64,000 bases of DNA from an uncultured Caulobacterales bacterium (GTDB lineage: Bacteria; Pseudomonadota; Alphaproteobacteria; Caulobacterales; Maricaulaceae). Both the position numbers and the translations under genes were made by a program. The stretch is taken from positions 62,001 through 126,000 of the forward strand of contig CALKXY010000014.1 in assembly GCA_938003545.1 (NCBI GenBank), in the 5' to 3' direction. Shown in pieces: positions 7,760 through 16,924 of the stretch. Numbering within the stretch: position 1 is the stretch's first letter; each line of letters begins with the position of its first letter. The notes under the pieces were generated by a model. The model was not told where the DNA came from. It saw only the letters and a program-made list of their open reading frames with translations, and ran no database searches.

Positions 7760-8827
7760 TTGCGCACCATTGAGAATGCTGAGGCTTTACCTGAAGCGGA
7801 CCGTGCAGACGGATGTCCGCATCCAAGGGAGGTCTATTCTCTTTTAGGGCATGACGTTGCCGAATCTCGGTTTTTAAAGGCCGTGCGTTCGGGGCGCATG
7901 CATCATGCTTGGTTACTATCTGGACCGAAAGGTATCGGTAAAGCCACACTCGCCTATCGTATGGCGCGGAAACTGCTCGGCGGCGATTCACTTCTGTCGA
8001 CATCACTCGATATCCCAAAATCTGATCCCATTGCTATGCGGGTTGAGGCGCTCACTCATGGCAATTTATTTGTGCTGCGACGCCCTTATGACACCAAGCT
8101 GAAACGCTTTCGGCAAGATATTCCTGTTGACCGCGTCCGTGAAGTGTCTGGGTTTTTCCAAGAGACGGCCTCCGAAACAGGAAAATGGCGCGTGTGCATC
8201 ATTGACAGTGCGGATGAGTTAAACCGAAATTCTGAGAACGCTATTCTCAAATTACTAGAAGAACCTCCGTCCAATACATTGTTTATAATGATTACATCAG
8301 CGCCAGGTCGGCTGCTTCCAACTATTCGATCTCGATGCATGGCCTTAGAGCTGCGTGCCGTTTCTGATGATCAAATCATGAGCTGGTTGTCGGACCATGG
8401 CAGCGGGTCACCTGAGCTTTTAAAGGCGGCCGTCACATTGTCACGAGGGGCGCCAGGTAAAGCCTTGGCGCTTGTTCAAAATGCTGATGTCGTATTGCGA
8501 TCACTCTCGGATTATATCGGATCATTAGGGACACCAACATTGGACGTGGACATGACCATTGCGAAGAGAATGGCCGAGAAACGAAACCAAACATCTCGTG
8601 GTTTATTTTGGGATGGCCTTGACGATACAATCCATGCGCATGCCTTGTTTGCTGCAACAGGCCAATATGAGGGGCCGTTTTCTCCTGCTAAAATTAACCG
8701 TTCGGCGAAAATTTGGCAAGAAAACCACGCTCGCTTACGCGATGTACGTCGGGCTGAAGCGGCCATCAATCTAGATAAGACCGCAACCATGTTCGAACTT
8801 CTCTCATCCATAAGAGCTGCCAGATGA
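7760..8827 (+). CDS. holB: DNA polymerase III subunit delta'
   Basis: Delta' is a subunit of the clamp loader that opens and loads the beta clamp. The 355-residue product is an AAA+ protein with Walker A GPKGIGKAT at about 55-63, the LEEPP motif and a sensor-like TIRSRCMAL. It begins with TTG at 7760, directly after the tmk stop, with a G-run upstream. The first ATG comes at codon 48, after the conserved HPREV...GHDVAE segment, so a TTG start is the better choice. Zinc-finger cysteines of the E. coli type are absent. The TGA overlaps the tatD ATG. Confidence 0.93.
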   Translation: MRTIENAEALPEADRADGCPHPREVYSLLGHDVAESRFLKAVRSGRMHHAWLLSGPKGIGKATLAYRMARKLLGGDSLLSTSLDIPKSDPIAMRVEALTHGNLFVLRRPYDTKLKRFRQDIPVDRVREVSGFFQETASETGKWRVCIIDSADELNRNSENAILKLLEEPPSNTLFIMITSAPGRLLPTIRSRCMALELRAVSDDQIMSWLSDHGSGSPELLKAAVTLSRGAPGKALALVQNADVVLRSLSDYIGSLGTPTLDVDMTIAKRMAEKRNQTSRGLFWDGLDDTIHAHALFAATGQYEGPFSPAKINRSAKIWQENHARLRDVRRAEAAINLDKTATMFELLSSIRAAR

Positions 8828-9606
8828 TTGTAGATAGTCATGTTAACTTACACGGCGAGAAATTTGCCGAGGACTTGGACGACACAATTGTAAGGGCGCG
8901 CGATGCTGGCGTCGGCCCCATGTTGAATATATGCTGCCACCTGAAAGACATAGAGGCAGTTTTAAATGTCGCGCGAATGGATCCAAATATCTGGGCGACA
9001 GTCGGCACTCATCCGCATGATGCGAAAGACAATCCTGACATAACAGCCGAGACGCTAATCGCATTAGCGCAAGACCCGAAGATTGTAGGAATCGGCGAAT
9101 CAGGCCTTGATTACCATTATGACTTTTCACCGCGGGATGTACAGAAAGCCAATTTCCAAGCCCATATTGAAGCCGTGCAAGAGACGCAACTCCCACTCGT
9201 GGTTCACACGCGCGAAGCGGATGATGACATGATGGAGATGTTGCAGACGGCCTATGCGAAAACGCCATTCAACGCGATTATGCATTGTTACACGTCTGGA
9301 CAACGTTTGGCGGATGCGGCGGCTGAAATGGGCTTTTACTTTTCTGTATCAGGTATCATGACGTTTAAAAATGCGCATGACGTCCGCCAATGTATTGAAC
9401 GCATGCCAAAAGATCGCATCATGCTTGAAACCGATTGCCCCTATCTCGCGCCTGTTCCATATCGCGGGCGCCGCAATGAACCAGCTTACGTTGTCGAAGT
9501 TTGCAAAGCCCTCGCAGAGCTTTTCAACTGGACCGTTGAAGAGACAGCGCAGAATACGACGGACGCATTTTTTAATCTTTTCACCAAAGCGAAACGGCCA
9601 GTATAA
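8824..9606 (+). CDS. tatD: TatD family metal-dependent hydrolase/DNase
   Basis: TatD proteins are TIM-barrel metallo-nucleases with 3'-5' exonuclease activity linked to DNA repair and apoptosis-like degradation. The 260-residue protein carries THPHDAK near 60, the IGESGLDYHY motif, LPLVVHTREA, IMHCYTSG and LETDCPYLAPVPYRGRRNEP. The N-terminal motif reads DSHVNLHG, with Asn where many relatives have the second His; E. coli TatD has the same substitution. It overlaps holB by 4 bp and its TAA overlaps the next ATG (TAATG). Confidence 0.93.
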   Translation: MIVDSHVNLHGEKFAEDLDDTIVRARDAGVGPMLNICCHLKDIEAVLNVARMDPNIWATVGTHPHDAKDNPDITAETLIALAQDPKIVGIGESGLDYHYDFSPRDVQKANFQAHIEAVQETQLPLVVHTREADDDMMEMLQTAYAKTPFNAIMHCYTSGQRLADAAAEMGFYFSVSGIMTFKNAHDVRQCIERMPKDRIMLETDCPYLAPVPYRGRRNEPAYVVEVCKALAELFNWTVEETAQNTTDAFFNLFTKAKRPV

Positions 9607-10424
9607 TGGGATTACGCGCCATCATTTTGGGTTGTGGATCTTCTGGCGGTGTTCCGCGTATTGGCGGAGATTGGGGTGTTTGCGATCCATCTGAACCAAA
9701 GAACGCGCGTACACGCAGTTCGATTTTGATTCAAAAATGGGAAGGCGAAGCGCAGCCTGATCCGACAGCCTGCACCAACATTTTGATCGACACATCGCCT
9801 GACTTGCGCGTTCAGCTTTTGCGTGAAGATATCAAGCATTTGGACGCCGTATTTTATACGCATGATCACGCCGACCAATCGCATGGCATTGATGACCTGC
9901 GGGCCATTGCCTATCGGATGCGCGCGCAAATCCCGACCTATATGGATGCGCATACCAAGACGCATGTTTTTGAACGATTTAACTATTGTTTTGAAATGCC
10001 AGAGGGCCGCGTTCATCCGCCTATCTTGGCGCTTCAAGATTTGATCGCAGATGGCGTTGTGTCAAAGGTTGAAGGTCCTGGCGGGACGGTCCGCGTTGAG
10101 ACTCATGAGGTGAGTCACGGCCCGACGCCGTCACTGGGTTTCGTTTTTGATGGGCAGCTTGCATATAGTCCTGATGTTTGGGGTGTTGAGGACGAAACAA
10201 TTGAACGCCTAAAGGGCATCCAATGCTGGATTGTGGACGCCCTACGATACAGCCAACATCCGACCCATGCGCATGCGGATAAGACACTGTCTTGGCTGGC
10301 ACGGGCCTGTGCGAAATCGGCAGTTTTGACGAATCTACATATAGATATGGACTATGCGACGCTGCTGAGTGAGCTTCCATCAATTGTACGACCTGCATTT
10401 GATGGCATGCAAATTACGGTCTGA
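9606..10424 (+). CDS. MBL-fold metallo-hydrolase (PhnP/RNase Z-like)
   Basis: This 272-residue protein of the metallo-beta-lactamase fold starts with GCGSSGGVPRIGG and has the metal-binding THDHADQSHG motif around 80-89, a later EVSHGPTPSLG histidine and a C-terminal HADKT plus LTNLHIDMDY. These match the PhnP-like branch, which includes cyclic phosphodiesterases. The physiological substrate cannot be read from sequence. It is the last gene of the dacA-tmk-holB-tatD run; its 3' end overlaps the converging histidine phosphatase gene by 11 bp. Confidence 0.88.
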   Translation: MGLRAIILGCGSSGGVPRIGGDWGVCDPSEPKNARTRSSILIQKWEGEAQPDPTACTNILIDTSPDLRVQLLREDIKHLDAVFYTHDHADQSHGIDDLRAIAYRMRAQIPTYMDAHTKTHVFERFNYCFEMPEGRVHPPILALQDLIADGVVSKVEGPGGTVRVETHEVSHGPTPSLGFVFDGQLAYSPDVWGVEDETIERLKGIQCWIVDALRYSQHPTHAHADKTLSWLARACAKSAVLTNLHIDMDYATLLSELPSIVRPAFDGMQITV

Positions 10425-10998
10425 CATTCCACGCCGATAGAGTTGGAGCCTTTGGCCGCAGCTCAATAATACCATAGGATCCAGTTCGCAATTTCCGAGG
10501 TGCATCAGATCCGTTTTCAATCACATCCAATACAAATCTTGCGACGCCATTAGACGTGACAACAAGCGTGTTCGATTCATGCGAGCATGAAGCAAGAAAG
10601 GCTTGCCATGCCGTCCGCAGATCGTTTGGATTAACTGTCCAATCTTTCGGCGGAACGGCGTCTGTGTCCCAGAGATTAAGGGCAGCTTGTCCGATCCTTG
10701 CGACAACATCTGTTTCGGGCTGACCTTCATCTGGACCATAGTCAATTTCAGTCAGAAAATGTGCCAAAGCATATGTCTGTTTGCCCAAGATCGCCTCGGC
10801 CGTTTCTTTGGTGCGTTTCAAATCCGATGAATAGGCCATCTTAAACTCCACATCCTCGAAGTGTTCTGCGAGATTTTTCGCTTGCAGTTTTCCCGATGTC
10901 GAGAGTGGTAAATCAGTGCGGCCACCCACGCGCAAAAGCATGTCACCTTTATCAAAGGTATTGCCGTGACGGACGATGTAAACGCGGCCCATGTTCAT
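10414..10998 (-). CDS. Histidine phosphatase superfamily protein
   Basis: The 194-residue protein has the RHG signature (VRHGNT, R10-H11-G12) and the later arginine and histidine motifs (SDLKRTKETAEAI, VVTSNGVARFV). In the last one the usual second catalytic His (typically SHG) reads SNG, so the acid/base histidine may be missing or displaced. It overlaps kdsB by 4 bp (ATGA) and is the last gene of the KDO cluster, which suggests a sugar-phosphate substrate. A role as KDO-8-phosphate phosphatase is only a guess; the known KdsC enzymes are HAD proteins. Confidence 0.85.
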   Translation of the reverse strand: MNMGRVYIVRHGNTFDKGDMLLRVGGRTDLPLSTSGKLQAKNLAEHFEDVEFKMAYSSDLKRTKETAEAILGKQTYALAHFLTEIDYGPDEGQPETDVVARIGQAALNLWDTDAVPPKDWTVNPNDLRTAWQAFLASCSHESNTLVVTSNGVARFVLDVIENGSDAPRKLRTGSYGIIELRPKAPTLSAWNVRP

Positions 10999-11792
10999 GG
11001 TTGAAACGGGTCGCCATAGTTTGCGATCAGAGCTTCTGCGCGTTTCAGGTCTTCGGGCGTGTCTATCCCAGGCGATGAAATCTGCGGCACATCTACACGA
11101 ATAATTGCGACATACATCCCGTTTTCAATGGCACGTAACTGTTCCAACCCTTCCAAGGCTTCGTAAGTACTTTGCGGGAGCGCGTTAAAATCCTTAAGGG
11201 CGCGCTGCTTAAACCCGTAAAGCCCGATATGTCTTAACACTGGAGACAGTGGTGATCGATTGCGAAGGTCTGCCTCTTTGCGGATTGCAGGCAATATATT
11301 TTTCGAAAACCAAATCGCGCGGCCGTCTTTTTCAACAACAGTCGTGCCTGAAAAAGGGGTCGTTAGTTTTGATTGCCGCAACACATCTAAATCTGCCCAA
11401 GATAATTGAATTGCTGGCGTTGCAATATCGACATTATCATCTTTCAATCGCAAAATAACAGCTTCAATATGTGCGGGATCAGAAAAGGGCGCATCGCCTT
11501 GTAGATTAATTATGATCTCTGCATCAGGTCGATATGCCTGCGCTGCAGCAAGTGTACGATCACTTCCTGATACAAGGTCTTTGTCAGTCATCACAACAGG
11601 TAGGGCGTGAGTTTCGCAATGTTGCAAAATGTCCGCATGATCTGTTGCGACCACAAAATCTGCGCCTGGAACGCGGGCAGCCACATTTGCCGTTCGGCGC
11701 AACATGCTAATACCTGCGATCTCGGCTAGCGGTTTGCCCGGAAAGCGGGTCGACGCCATACGAGCGGGAATGACGATGAGGGGCTTAGACAT
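10995..11792 (-). CDS. kdsB: 3-deoxy-manno-octulosonate cytidylyltransferase (CMP-KDO synthetase)
   Basis: KdsB activates KDO with CTP for attachment to lipid A. The 265-residue product begins MSKPLIVIPARMASTRFPGK, the nucleotide-binding signature, and contains SGSDRT, IINLQGDAPF and HIGLYGF. The length fits the family. It overlaps kdsD upstream by 8 bp and the histidine phosphatase gene downstream by 4 bp, so the three are one operon supplying CMP-KDO for lipopolysaccharide in the outer membrane. Confidence 0.94.
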   Translation of the reverse strand: MSKPLIVIPARMASTRFPGKPLAEIAGISMLRRTANVAARVPGADFVVATDHADILQHCETHALPVVMTDKDLVSGSDRTLAAAQAYRPDAEIIINLQGDAPFSDPAHIEAVILRLKDDNVDIATPAIQLSWADLDVLRQSKLTTPFSGTTVVEKDGRAIWFSKNILPAIRKEADLRNRSPLSPVLRHIGLYGFKQRALKDFNALPQSTYEALEGLEQLRAIENGMYVAIIRVDVPQISSPGIDTPEDLKRAEALIANYGDPFQP

Positions 11793-12750
11793 ATCCAGTC
11801 GCCAGCAACATTTTCAGATCAATAAGGCCGATGATGTCTTGCCCGTCCAAGACGAAAGCATTTCCGATTTTACGCTGCGTGAACGCGGTAACGGCATCTT
11901 TAATGCGCATGTCAGGGGAGAGCGTGAACGGAGATTGGGTCATAATATCGGAAGCCGTTTTAGACATGATGTCATTGCCCATGGCGCGGCGCAGGTCGCC
12001 ATCTGTTATGATCCCAATTAAGCGGCCCTCTTTAACCACGCCGACGCACCCTTTACCGCCGCCCGTGATGGCGAGTATAACGTCAGCCAATGTACTGTCT
12101 GGCTGAACGAGGGGAACTTCGCCAGATTGTGACGCCAAATATTCCGCGACGCGTTTCAGACCGAATCCTAATTTCCCCGCAGGGTGGCGGCGTCCAAAGT
12201 CTTCCGCCGTAAATCCACGCATTTCCATGACGGCCACACAAAGTGCGTCGCCCATAGCCAAGGTCAAAGTTGTCGACGTCGTTGGGGCTAGTTCTTTGGG
12301 GCAGGCCTCACTTACATTTGGTAAGACTAGCGCGACATCCGCAGATTTTGCCAATGTTGATTGCGCGCCTGATGTTATCGCGATCGTGTGGTTGCCGAGA
12401 GATTTTGCATATTCAATGACACCGTTCACTTCGGCGCTTTCCCCACTATTGGAGAGACCTAATATAATCGTTCCTGTCGTGATCATGCCTAAATCACCGT
12501 GAGCGGCTTCGGATGGATGGACAAAGAATGCGGGCGTTCCAGTGGAGGCGAAACTTGCGGCAATCTTACGTCCAATATGCCCAGATTTCCCAATGCCGAC
12601 GACGATCAAATGTTGATCTGATTTCAAGATTAAATCTACGGCATCCGTGAAATTCGCACCAAGCGACAGCTCTAAAGCCCGCAGCCCTTCAGCTTCCTGT
12701 CGGATAACATTGCGGCCAATGTTCAAGCTATTGTTTTCGTTGGATGTCAT
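11785..12750 (-). CDS. kdsD: Arabinose-5-phosphate isomerase (KpsF/GutQ family)
   Basis: KdsD converts ribulose-5-phosphate to arabinose-5-phosphate, the precursor of KDO. The 321-residue protein has an N-terminal SIS sugar-isomerase domain (about 30-190; VVGIGKSGHIGRKIAASFAS, HPSEAAHGDLGMI, SNSGES) and two CBS domains (about 205-320; GVVKEGRLIGIITDGDLRRA). That is the standard architecture. The gene lies 32 bp after pgm and overlaps kdsB. Confidence 0.94.
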   Translation of the reverse strand: MTSNENNSLNIGRNVIRQEAEGLRALELSLGANFTDAVDLILKSDQHLIVVGIGKSGHIGRKIAASFASTGTPAFFVHPSEAAHGDLGMITTGTIILGLSNSGESAEVNGVIEYAKSLGNHTIAITSGAQSTLAKSADVALVLPNVSEACPKELAPTTSTTLTLAMGDALCVAVMEMRGFTAEDFGRRHPAGKLGFGLKRVAEYLASQSGEVPLVQPDSTLADVILAITGGGKGCVGVVKEGRLIGIITDGDLRRAMGNDIMSKTASDIMTQSPFTLSPDMRIKDAVTAFTQRKIGNAFVLDGQDIIGLIDLKMLLATGYV

Positions 12751-12782
12751 ATTTAGCTGTTAGCGCAAATTTGAGGGCGATG

Positions 12783-14414
12783 TCACGAAATCACCGTCGG
12801 GGCATCGCGATGAAGTGTGACTTTTAAATCTGTCAACTCGTCGGCAATCTGCGCCAAAGCTGCGGTAGCGTCTGATACATCCCGAGTGTGGTCATCATCC
12901 GCTGCCGCATAGGCTTCGAGATAGAGGCGCAATGTTGCACCTTGTGTGCCCGTGCCAGACAGGCGCATAACGAAGCGTGATCCACTTTCAAAGAAGACGC
13001 GAAGTCCTTGATTTTCAGCGACACTTCCGTCGACAGGGTCTGTGTATGAGAAGCTGTCGGCAGAGGTCACAGTTTCCCCATGCCAGCTCTGTCCTGACAG
13101 TTCAGAAAGACGATTGCGCAAGGAGGCCATTACGGTTTCGGCACGGGATGTTTCAACGCCTTCATAGTCATGACGTGTGTAATAATGACGGCCGAATTTT
13201 TTCCAATGTGAGTGCACAATGTCCTCAACAGTTTCGCCGCGCACTGCGATTATATTCAACCACATCAGGATAGCCCAAATGCCATCTTTTTCGCGGATAT
13301 GGTCAGAGGAGGTGCCGGCACTTTCCTCGCCGCAAATCGTGATCTGACCAGCATCCAGTAGATTACAGAAATACTTCCAACCAGTGGGTGTTTCAAAACT
13401 TGGAATTGAAAGCTGCTTTGCGACTTCGTCGACGGCACGGCTGGTTGGCATAGAACGTGCCACGCCCTTAACGCCATCTGCGCATCCAGGCGTCAAATGC
13501 GCATTGGCAGCAATGATGGCGAGGCTGTCAGACGGACTGACATAGATATTCGGTCCCAGCACGATGTAGCGGTCTCCATCACCGTCGGAAGCCGCGCCTA
13601 AACTCGCCGCTTTGTCACTATACATCAGGTCGAACAGGGGTTTTGCATAGACGGGGTTAGGGTCTGGATGACCGCCTCCAAAATCGGGAAGGGGCGTGGT
13701 GTTGAATAAATGCTCTGTCGGCGCGCCAAGACGTTTGCCGAAAATCTCTTCAGCATAAGGTCCCGTCACAGCGTGGAGGGCGTCAAAGGCTAATGTGAAG
13801 TCAGTTTTAAGATGGTTTCGTATGGATCTGAAATCAAACAACTTTTCCATAAGCTCAGCAAAGTCTGTTACAGGATCTATAACAGTAACAATCATGTCGC
13901 CAAGCTGTTGGCTGCCGATAATTGACACGTCAATCGCACCATGCGTTGTTTTATATTCTGCGATAATTTGACTACGTGCGTATATTGCGTCGGTTATGGA
14001 TGTTGGTGCAGAGCCACCATTTTGGATGTTAAATTTGATTCCGAAATCGCCATTTTCGCCCGCTGGATTATGGCTTGCAGAGAGAACAAAACCGCCATCA
14101 CAGTCATATTTTCGAATTAAGTGAGAGACTGCAGGTGTTGATAAGATTGCATTTTTTCCTAGAATGACTTCGGCAACACCATTGGCTGTAGCTATGCTCA
14201 GGATGATTTGAACAGCTTCGTCGTTGAAATATCGTCCATCTCCACCAAGAACCAATTTCCCGCCGCTAAGCTGTGGGAGTGTATCGAAAATAGATTGCAC
14301 GAAATTTGCGAGATAATGCTCTTGCTGAAATACCGAAACACGTTTGCGTAAACCGGATGTGCCAGGCTTTTGATCCAAATATGGTTTGGTCTTTATCGTC
14401 TGTATGTCTGTCAT
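12783..14414 (-). CDS. pgm: Alpha-D-glucose phosphate-specific phosphoglucomutase
   Basis: Pgm interconverts glucose-1-phosphate and glucose-6-phosphate and feeds nucleotide-sugar synthesis. The 543-residue protein has the N-terminal PGTSGLRK substrate motif (18-24), the phosphoserine loop SASHNPAG with Ser114, the metal loop SDGDGDR and the sugar-binding GEESAG segment, and a C-terminal phosphate-binding RLSGTGTQG. The four-domain length is normal. It heads the pgm-kdsD-kdsB cluster on the minus strand. The IS element inserts about 70 bp upstream of its start, so the native promoter region may have been altered. Confidence 0.95.
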   Translation of the reverse strand: MTDIQTIKTKPYLDQKPGTSGLRKRVSVFQQEHYLANFVQSIFDTLPQLSGGKLVLGGDGRYFNDEAVQIILSIATANGVAEVILGKNAILSTPAVSHLIRKYDCDGGFVLSASHNPAGENGDFGIKFNIQNGGSAPTSITDAIYARSQIIAEYKTTHGAIDVSIIGSQQLGDMIVTVIDPVTDFAELMEKLFDFRSIRNHLKTDFTLAFDALHAVTGPYAEEIFGKRLGAPTEHLFNTTPLPDFGGGHPDPNPVYAKPLFDLMYSDKAASLGAASDGDGDRYIVLGPNIYVSPSDSLAIIAANAHLTPGCADGVKGVARSMPTSRAVDEVAKQLSIPSFETPTGWKYFCNLLDAGQITICGEESAGTSSDHIREKDGIWAILMWLNIIAVRGETVEDIVHSHWKKFGRHYYTRHDYEGVETSRAETVMASLRNRLSELSGQSWHGETVTSADSFSYTDPVDGSVAENQGLRVFFESGSRFVMRLSGTGTQGATLRLYLEAYAAADDDHTRDVSDATAALAQIADELTDLKVTLHRDAPTVIS

Positions 14415-14485
14415 GAGTGGGCTATTCTGAACTCTGATAATATATTATTTCTCATAATCTTCATTATGCGATTTTTACATAAGAG

Positions 14486-14530
14486 TGCAAAGCAGAAAGG
14501 CGACACTTCTGCAAAGCACAAAGTTGACAC
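14486..14530 (+). repeat. Left end of IS: two 21-bp transposase-binding-like repeats
   Basis: TGCAAAGCA-G-AAAG-GC-GACAC (14486-14506) and TGCAAAGCA-C-AAAG-TT-GACAC (14510-14530) match at 18 of 21 positions and are spaced 24 bp start to start. Inverted copies occur at the right end of the element. Confidence 0.75.
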
Positions 14531-14652
14531 TCTATGACACTAGGTCATTGTGAGGTCCAGACCTTGGCTAGCGTGAACGACGGGTTTGGCGAAGTGGCGG
14601 TAATCGTGCGGCCACCCCACCAAGTGAGTTCACCGTGTCGATATTGATTCCC

Positions 14653-15975
14653 ATGTCCGAGAAAGAATTGAACCGTTTAGAGCTTGTTCAGCTCGTTTGT
14701 CAGCGAAGGCTCTCCGTTACGGCGGCAGCTACTCAAGCCGGACTATCGCGACAGAGAATGAGTTTGCTGGTCAACACCTATCGGCGTGAGGGTCATATCG
14801 CCCTCGTCTCCCGTCGTCGCGGCAAGCCTGCAAACAACAGTTACTCTGAGGCCTTCCAAGCCAGAGTTTGTAGGATTGTCAGAGAGCATTACTCTGACTT
14901 CGGCCCAACTCTTGCTGCGGAGTATCTGGCTGAACGCGACGGCATCAAAGTGAGCCGTGAGACGCTTCGGAAGTGGATGGTTGAGGACGGTATTTGGACA
15001 ACGCGATCAGCGCGCAGAAAGCGAGTGCAGCAAAGACGACAACGCCGCGAGTGCCGAGGCGAGTTAGTCCAGCTCGACGGTTCATATCACGATTGGTTCG
15101 AAGGTCGCGGCGACGGTAAATGCTGTCTACTCGTCTATATCGATGACGCGACAAGCGAGCTTCTCCATTTAGAGTTTGTACCTTCCGAGAGCACTTTCGC
15201 ACTCATGGCAACAACACGGCGCTACGTCATGCGCCACGGTCGTCCCCTCGCGCTTTACACCGACAAGGCAGGTGTTTTTCGCAACAACAGCCGTACTCGA
15301 ACAAAAGGACACGGTGTTTCAAAGACAGATAGCGAGCTTGGGACGCAGTTTACGCGCGCCTTGGATGAGCTTGGCATCGCCCTCATCTGCGCCAACTCCC
15401 CGCCAGCCAAAGGCCGCGTTGAGCGCGCTAACGGCGTTCTGCAAGATCGCCTGATCAAAGCGATGCGGTTAGACGGCATTTCCAACATGGAAGCCGCTAA
15501 TGCCTATGCGGAGACCTATATGGCCTTGCATAATGCTAAGTTTGGTCGCGTCCCTGCAAACCTCAAAGAACTTCATCGACCACTCTCAGAGCATCACGAT
15601 GTGTCGTCCGTTTTATGTGTCAAAGAGACGCGTAAGGTCACGAACAAGCTGGATTTAAGATATGATGGCCATCTCGTTATTTTAGACCCTGCCAAGCATG
15701 AGGACGGTTTTGACCCCTACTCGCTGATCCACGCACGGGTTGATGTTTATGATTATCCAGACGGCCGTTTTGAGGTACTGCATCAGGGACGACAGCTACC
15801 GTATCGCATCTACAATAAGAGCGCGCGCGTGCAGCAAGGTGATGTGGTTTCGAGTAAACGCCTCGGAGATGTTCTCTCATTCATCAAGGACAATCAGGAC
15901 GCAGGTAAAGCTAAAACATATGTGCAAAGACACCGAAGAACGGGTCAAGGCGAAAGTGTAATTTCAGCACCTTGA
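14653..15975 (+). CDS. ISNCY-family transposase (DDE, rve-type integrase core)
   Basis: The 440-residue protein has N-terminal helix-turn-helix segments (about 10-45 and 80-115, including DFGPTLAAEYLAERDG) followed by an rve-type catalytic core. The candidate DDE triad is D142 (VQLDGSYHDWF), D204 (LYTDKAGVF) and E257 (KGRVERANG). The combination of SYHDWFEGRG, ICANSP.AKGRVERAN and a beta-rich tail is that of ISNCY-family enzymes of the ISDol1/IS1202 type. The frame is open from a GTG at 14635; the ATG at 14653 (MSEKELNRLE) fits relatives better. No frameshift or stop disrupts it, so the element may be functional. Confidence 0.9.
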   Translation: MSEKELNRLELVQLVCQRRLSVTAAATQAGLSRQRMSLLVNTYRREGHIALVSRRRGKPANNSYSEAFQARVCRIVREHYSDFGPTLAAEYLAERDGIKVSRETLRKWMVEDGIWTTRSARRKRVQQRRQRRECRGELVQLDGSYHDWFEGRGDGKCCLLVYIDDATSELLHLEFVPSESTFALMATTRRYVMRHGRPLALYTDKAGVFRNNSRTRTKGHGVSKTDSELGTQFTRALDELGIALICANSPPAKGRVERANGVLQDRLIKAMRLDGISNMEAANAYAETYMALHNAKFGRVPANLKELHRPLSEHHDVSSVLCVKETRKVTNKLDLRYDGHLVILDPAKHEDGFDPYSLIHARVDVYDYPDGRFEVLHQGRQLPYRIYNKSARVQQGDVVSSKRLGDVLSFIKDNQDAGKAKTYVQRHRRTGQGESVISAP

Positions 15976-16084
15976 GAATATCTACTCATCCTTGAAAACG
16001 AGCCTCAGTTCAGTATCTTAACCTGGCGAGGTCAAGACTCGCAGCTTAGGCGCTTCTATATAACTAAACCGATGATAATTCAGG

Positions 16085-16648
16085 TTAATACACCGTTTGG
16101 TCCATAGTGCTCGTAGTTGTGCTGCGTGTAGAAAATATGCGCTTCAATAGACGGTTGAGCTGGCTGTGTGGTTTTGGAGATCGCGGATCCGAGGCGCCTA
16201 CATACAAAGCCGCAAATAATATCCAGTTTCCTAACGTTTCATTGATTGCTGTGAGTATTGCCACTTTTAGCCTGCCCTTCATGGTAAACATGATTTCGCC
16301 TTCGCCACCTGCCTTTGACCAAACTGCGATTTCATTATTCAGAATGTGACTTGTATCAAAGCCAAGCCAAACTAAACCCTGAGAAATTAGAACCATGTAA
16401 TAGGTGACGAGAGTTCCAAAAAAGCTAAATGCCGCGAAGCGTTTACTTCTACCGACGGTTCTGAGCCATTTCCACAGAAGCAGGCTAAACCCGACTGGAA
16501 CGATTATACAACGAAACACCGTACCATGAGCAACCCAATCTAGGGGAATTATTCGGCTTATTATGAGATGGCTTTGAAGAGTGACGAAAAGTGACCCTGA
16601 AAGGATCACAAACAATCCAGTTAGTACAAAAGTTTTTCTAGTCATCAT
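16085..16648 (-). CDS. Putative integral membrane protein, IS passenger
   Basis: The product is a 187-residue hydrophobic protein with about four predicted membrane segments (about 7-24, 45-62, 73-94 and 140-152) and a basic C-terminal tail. I do not recognise the family. It looks genuinely coding: AGGAG lies 7 nt before the ATG, and hydrophobic segments alternate with basic loops. It is transcribed toward the transposase and lies inside the inverted end repeats, so it would move with the element. Its function is unknown; it has no resemblance to antibiotic-resistance or toxin-antitoxin proteins that I can see. Confidence 0.65.
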   Translation of the reverse strand: MMTRKTFVLTGLFVILSGSLFVTLQSHLIISRIIPLDWVAHGTVFRCIIVPVGFSLLLWKWLRTVGRSKRFAAFSFFGTLVTYYMVLISQGLVWLGFDTSHILNNEIAVWSKAGGEGEIMFTMKGRLKVAILTAINETLGNWILFAALYVGASDPRSPKPHSQLNRLLKRIFSTRSTTTSTMDQTVY

Positions 16649-16867
16649 TTCATCTCCTGCAACAAATACAAAAGCAATTTAACTTAGTTGCATTTCGTAT
16701 TCGTTAAGAGATCGATAACACTAACCAATGTCTTTCTTTGGGCGCTCTCCGCCTCGAGGAGAATGTCGCCTTGGCGGCCATAAAGCGGACATCAAAACCC
16801 GTTTGCGCCCAGCAAGCTGGCCACTCTCCCATATTAGAGTTTTAGAGGTCCAAAGAACATTGCACTC

Positions 16868-16912
16868 GCGGGCCAAGACGGGGCTTTGACTCTTCGGTCA
16901 GCCCCGGCCCGC
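16868..16912. other. Highly stable stem-loop next to the right IS end
   Basis: GCGGGCC (16868-16874) pairs with GGCCCGC (16906-16912). Inside it GGGGC (16880-16884) pairs with GCCCC (16901-16905) and TGAC (16887-16890) with GTCA (16897-16900), closing a TCTTCG loop. No T-run follows on either strand. It could block read-through into the element or form a structure used in transposition. Confidence 0.6.
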
Positions 16913-16924
16913 TTCAACGGAAAA

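Noticed and set aside
8824-8850. Loss of a metal histidine in the TatD N-terminal motif (DSHVN instead of HxH)
   Set aside because: E. coli TatD itself has Asn here, so the change is normal for true TatD proteins.
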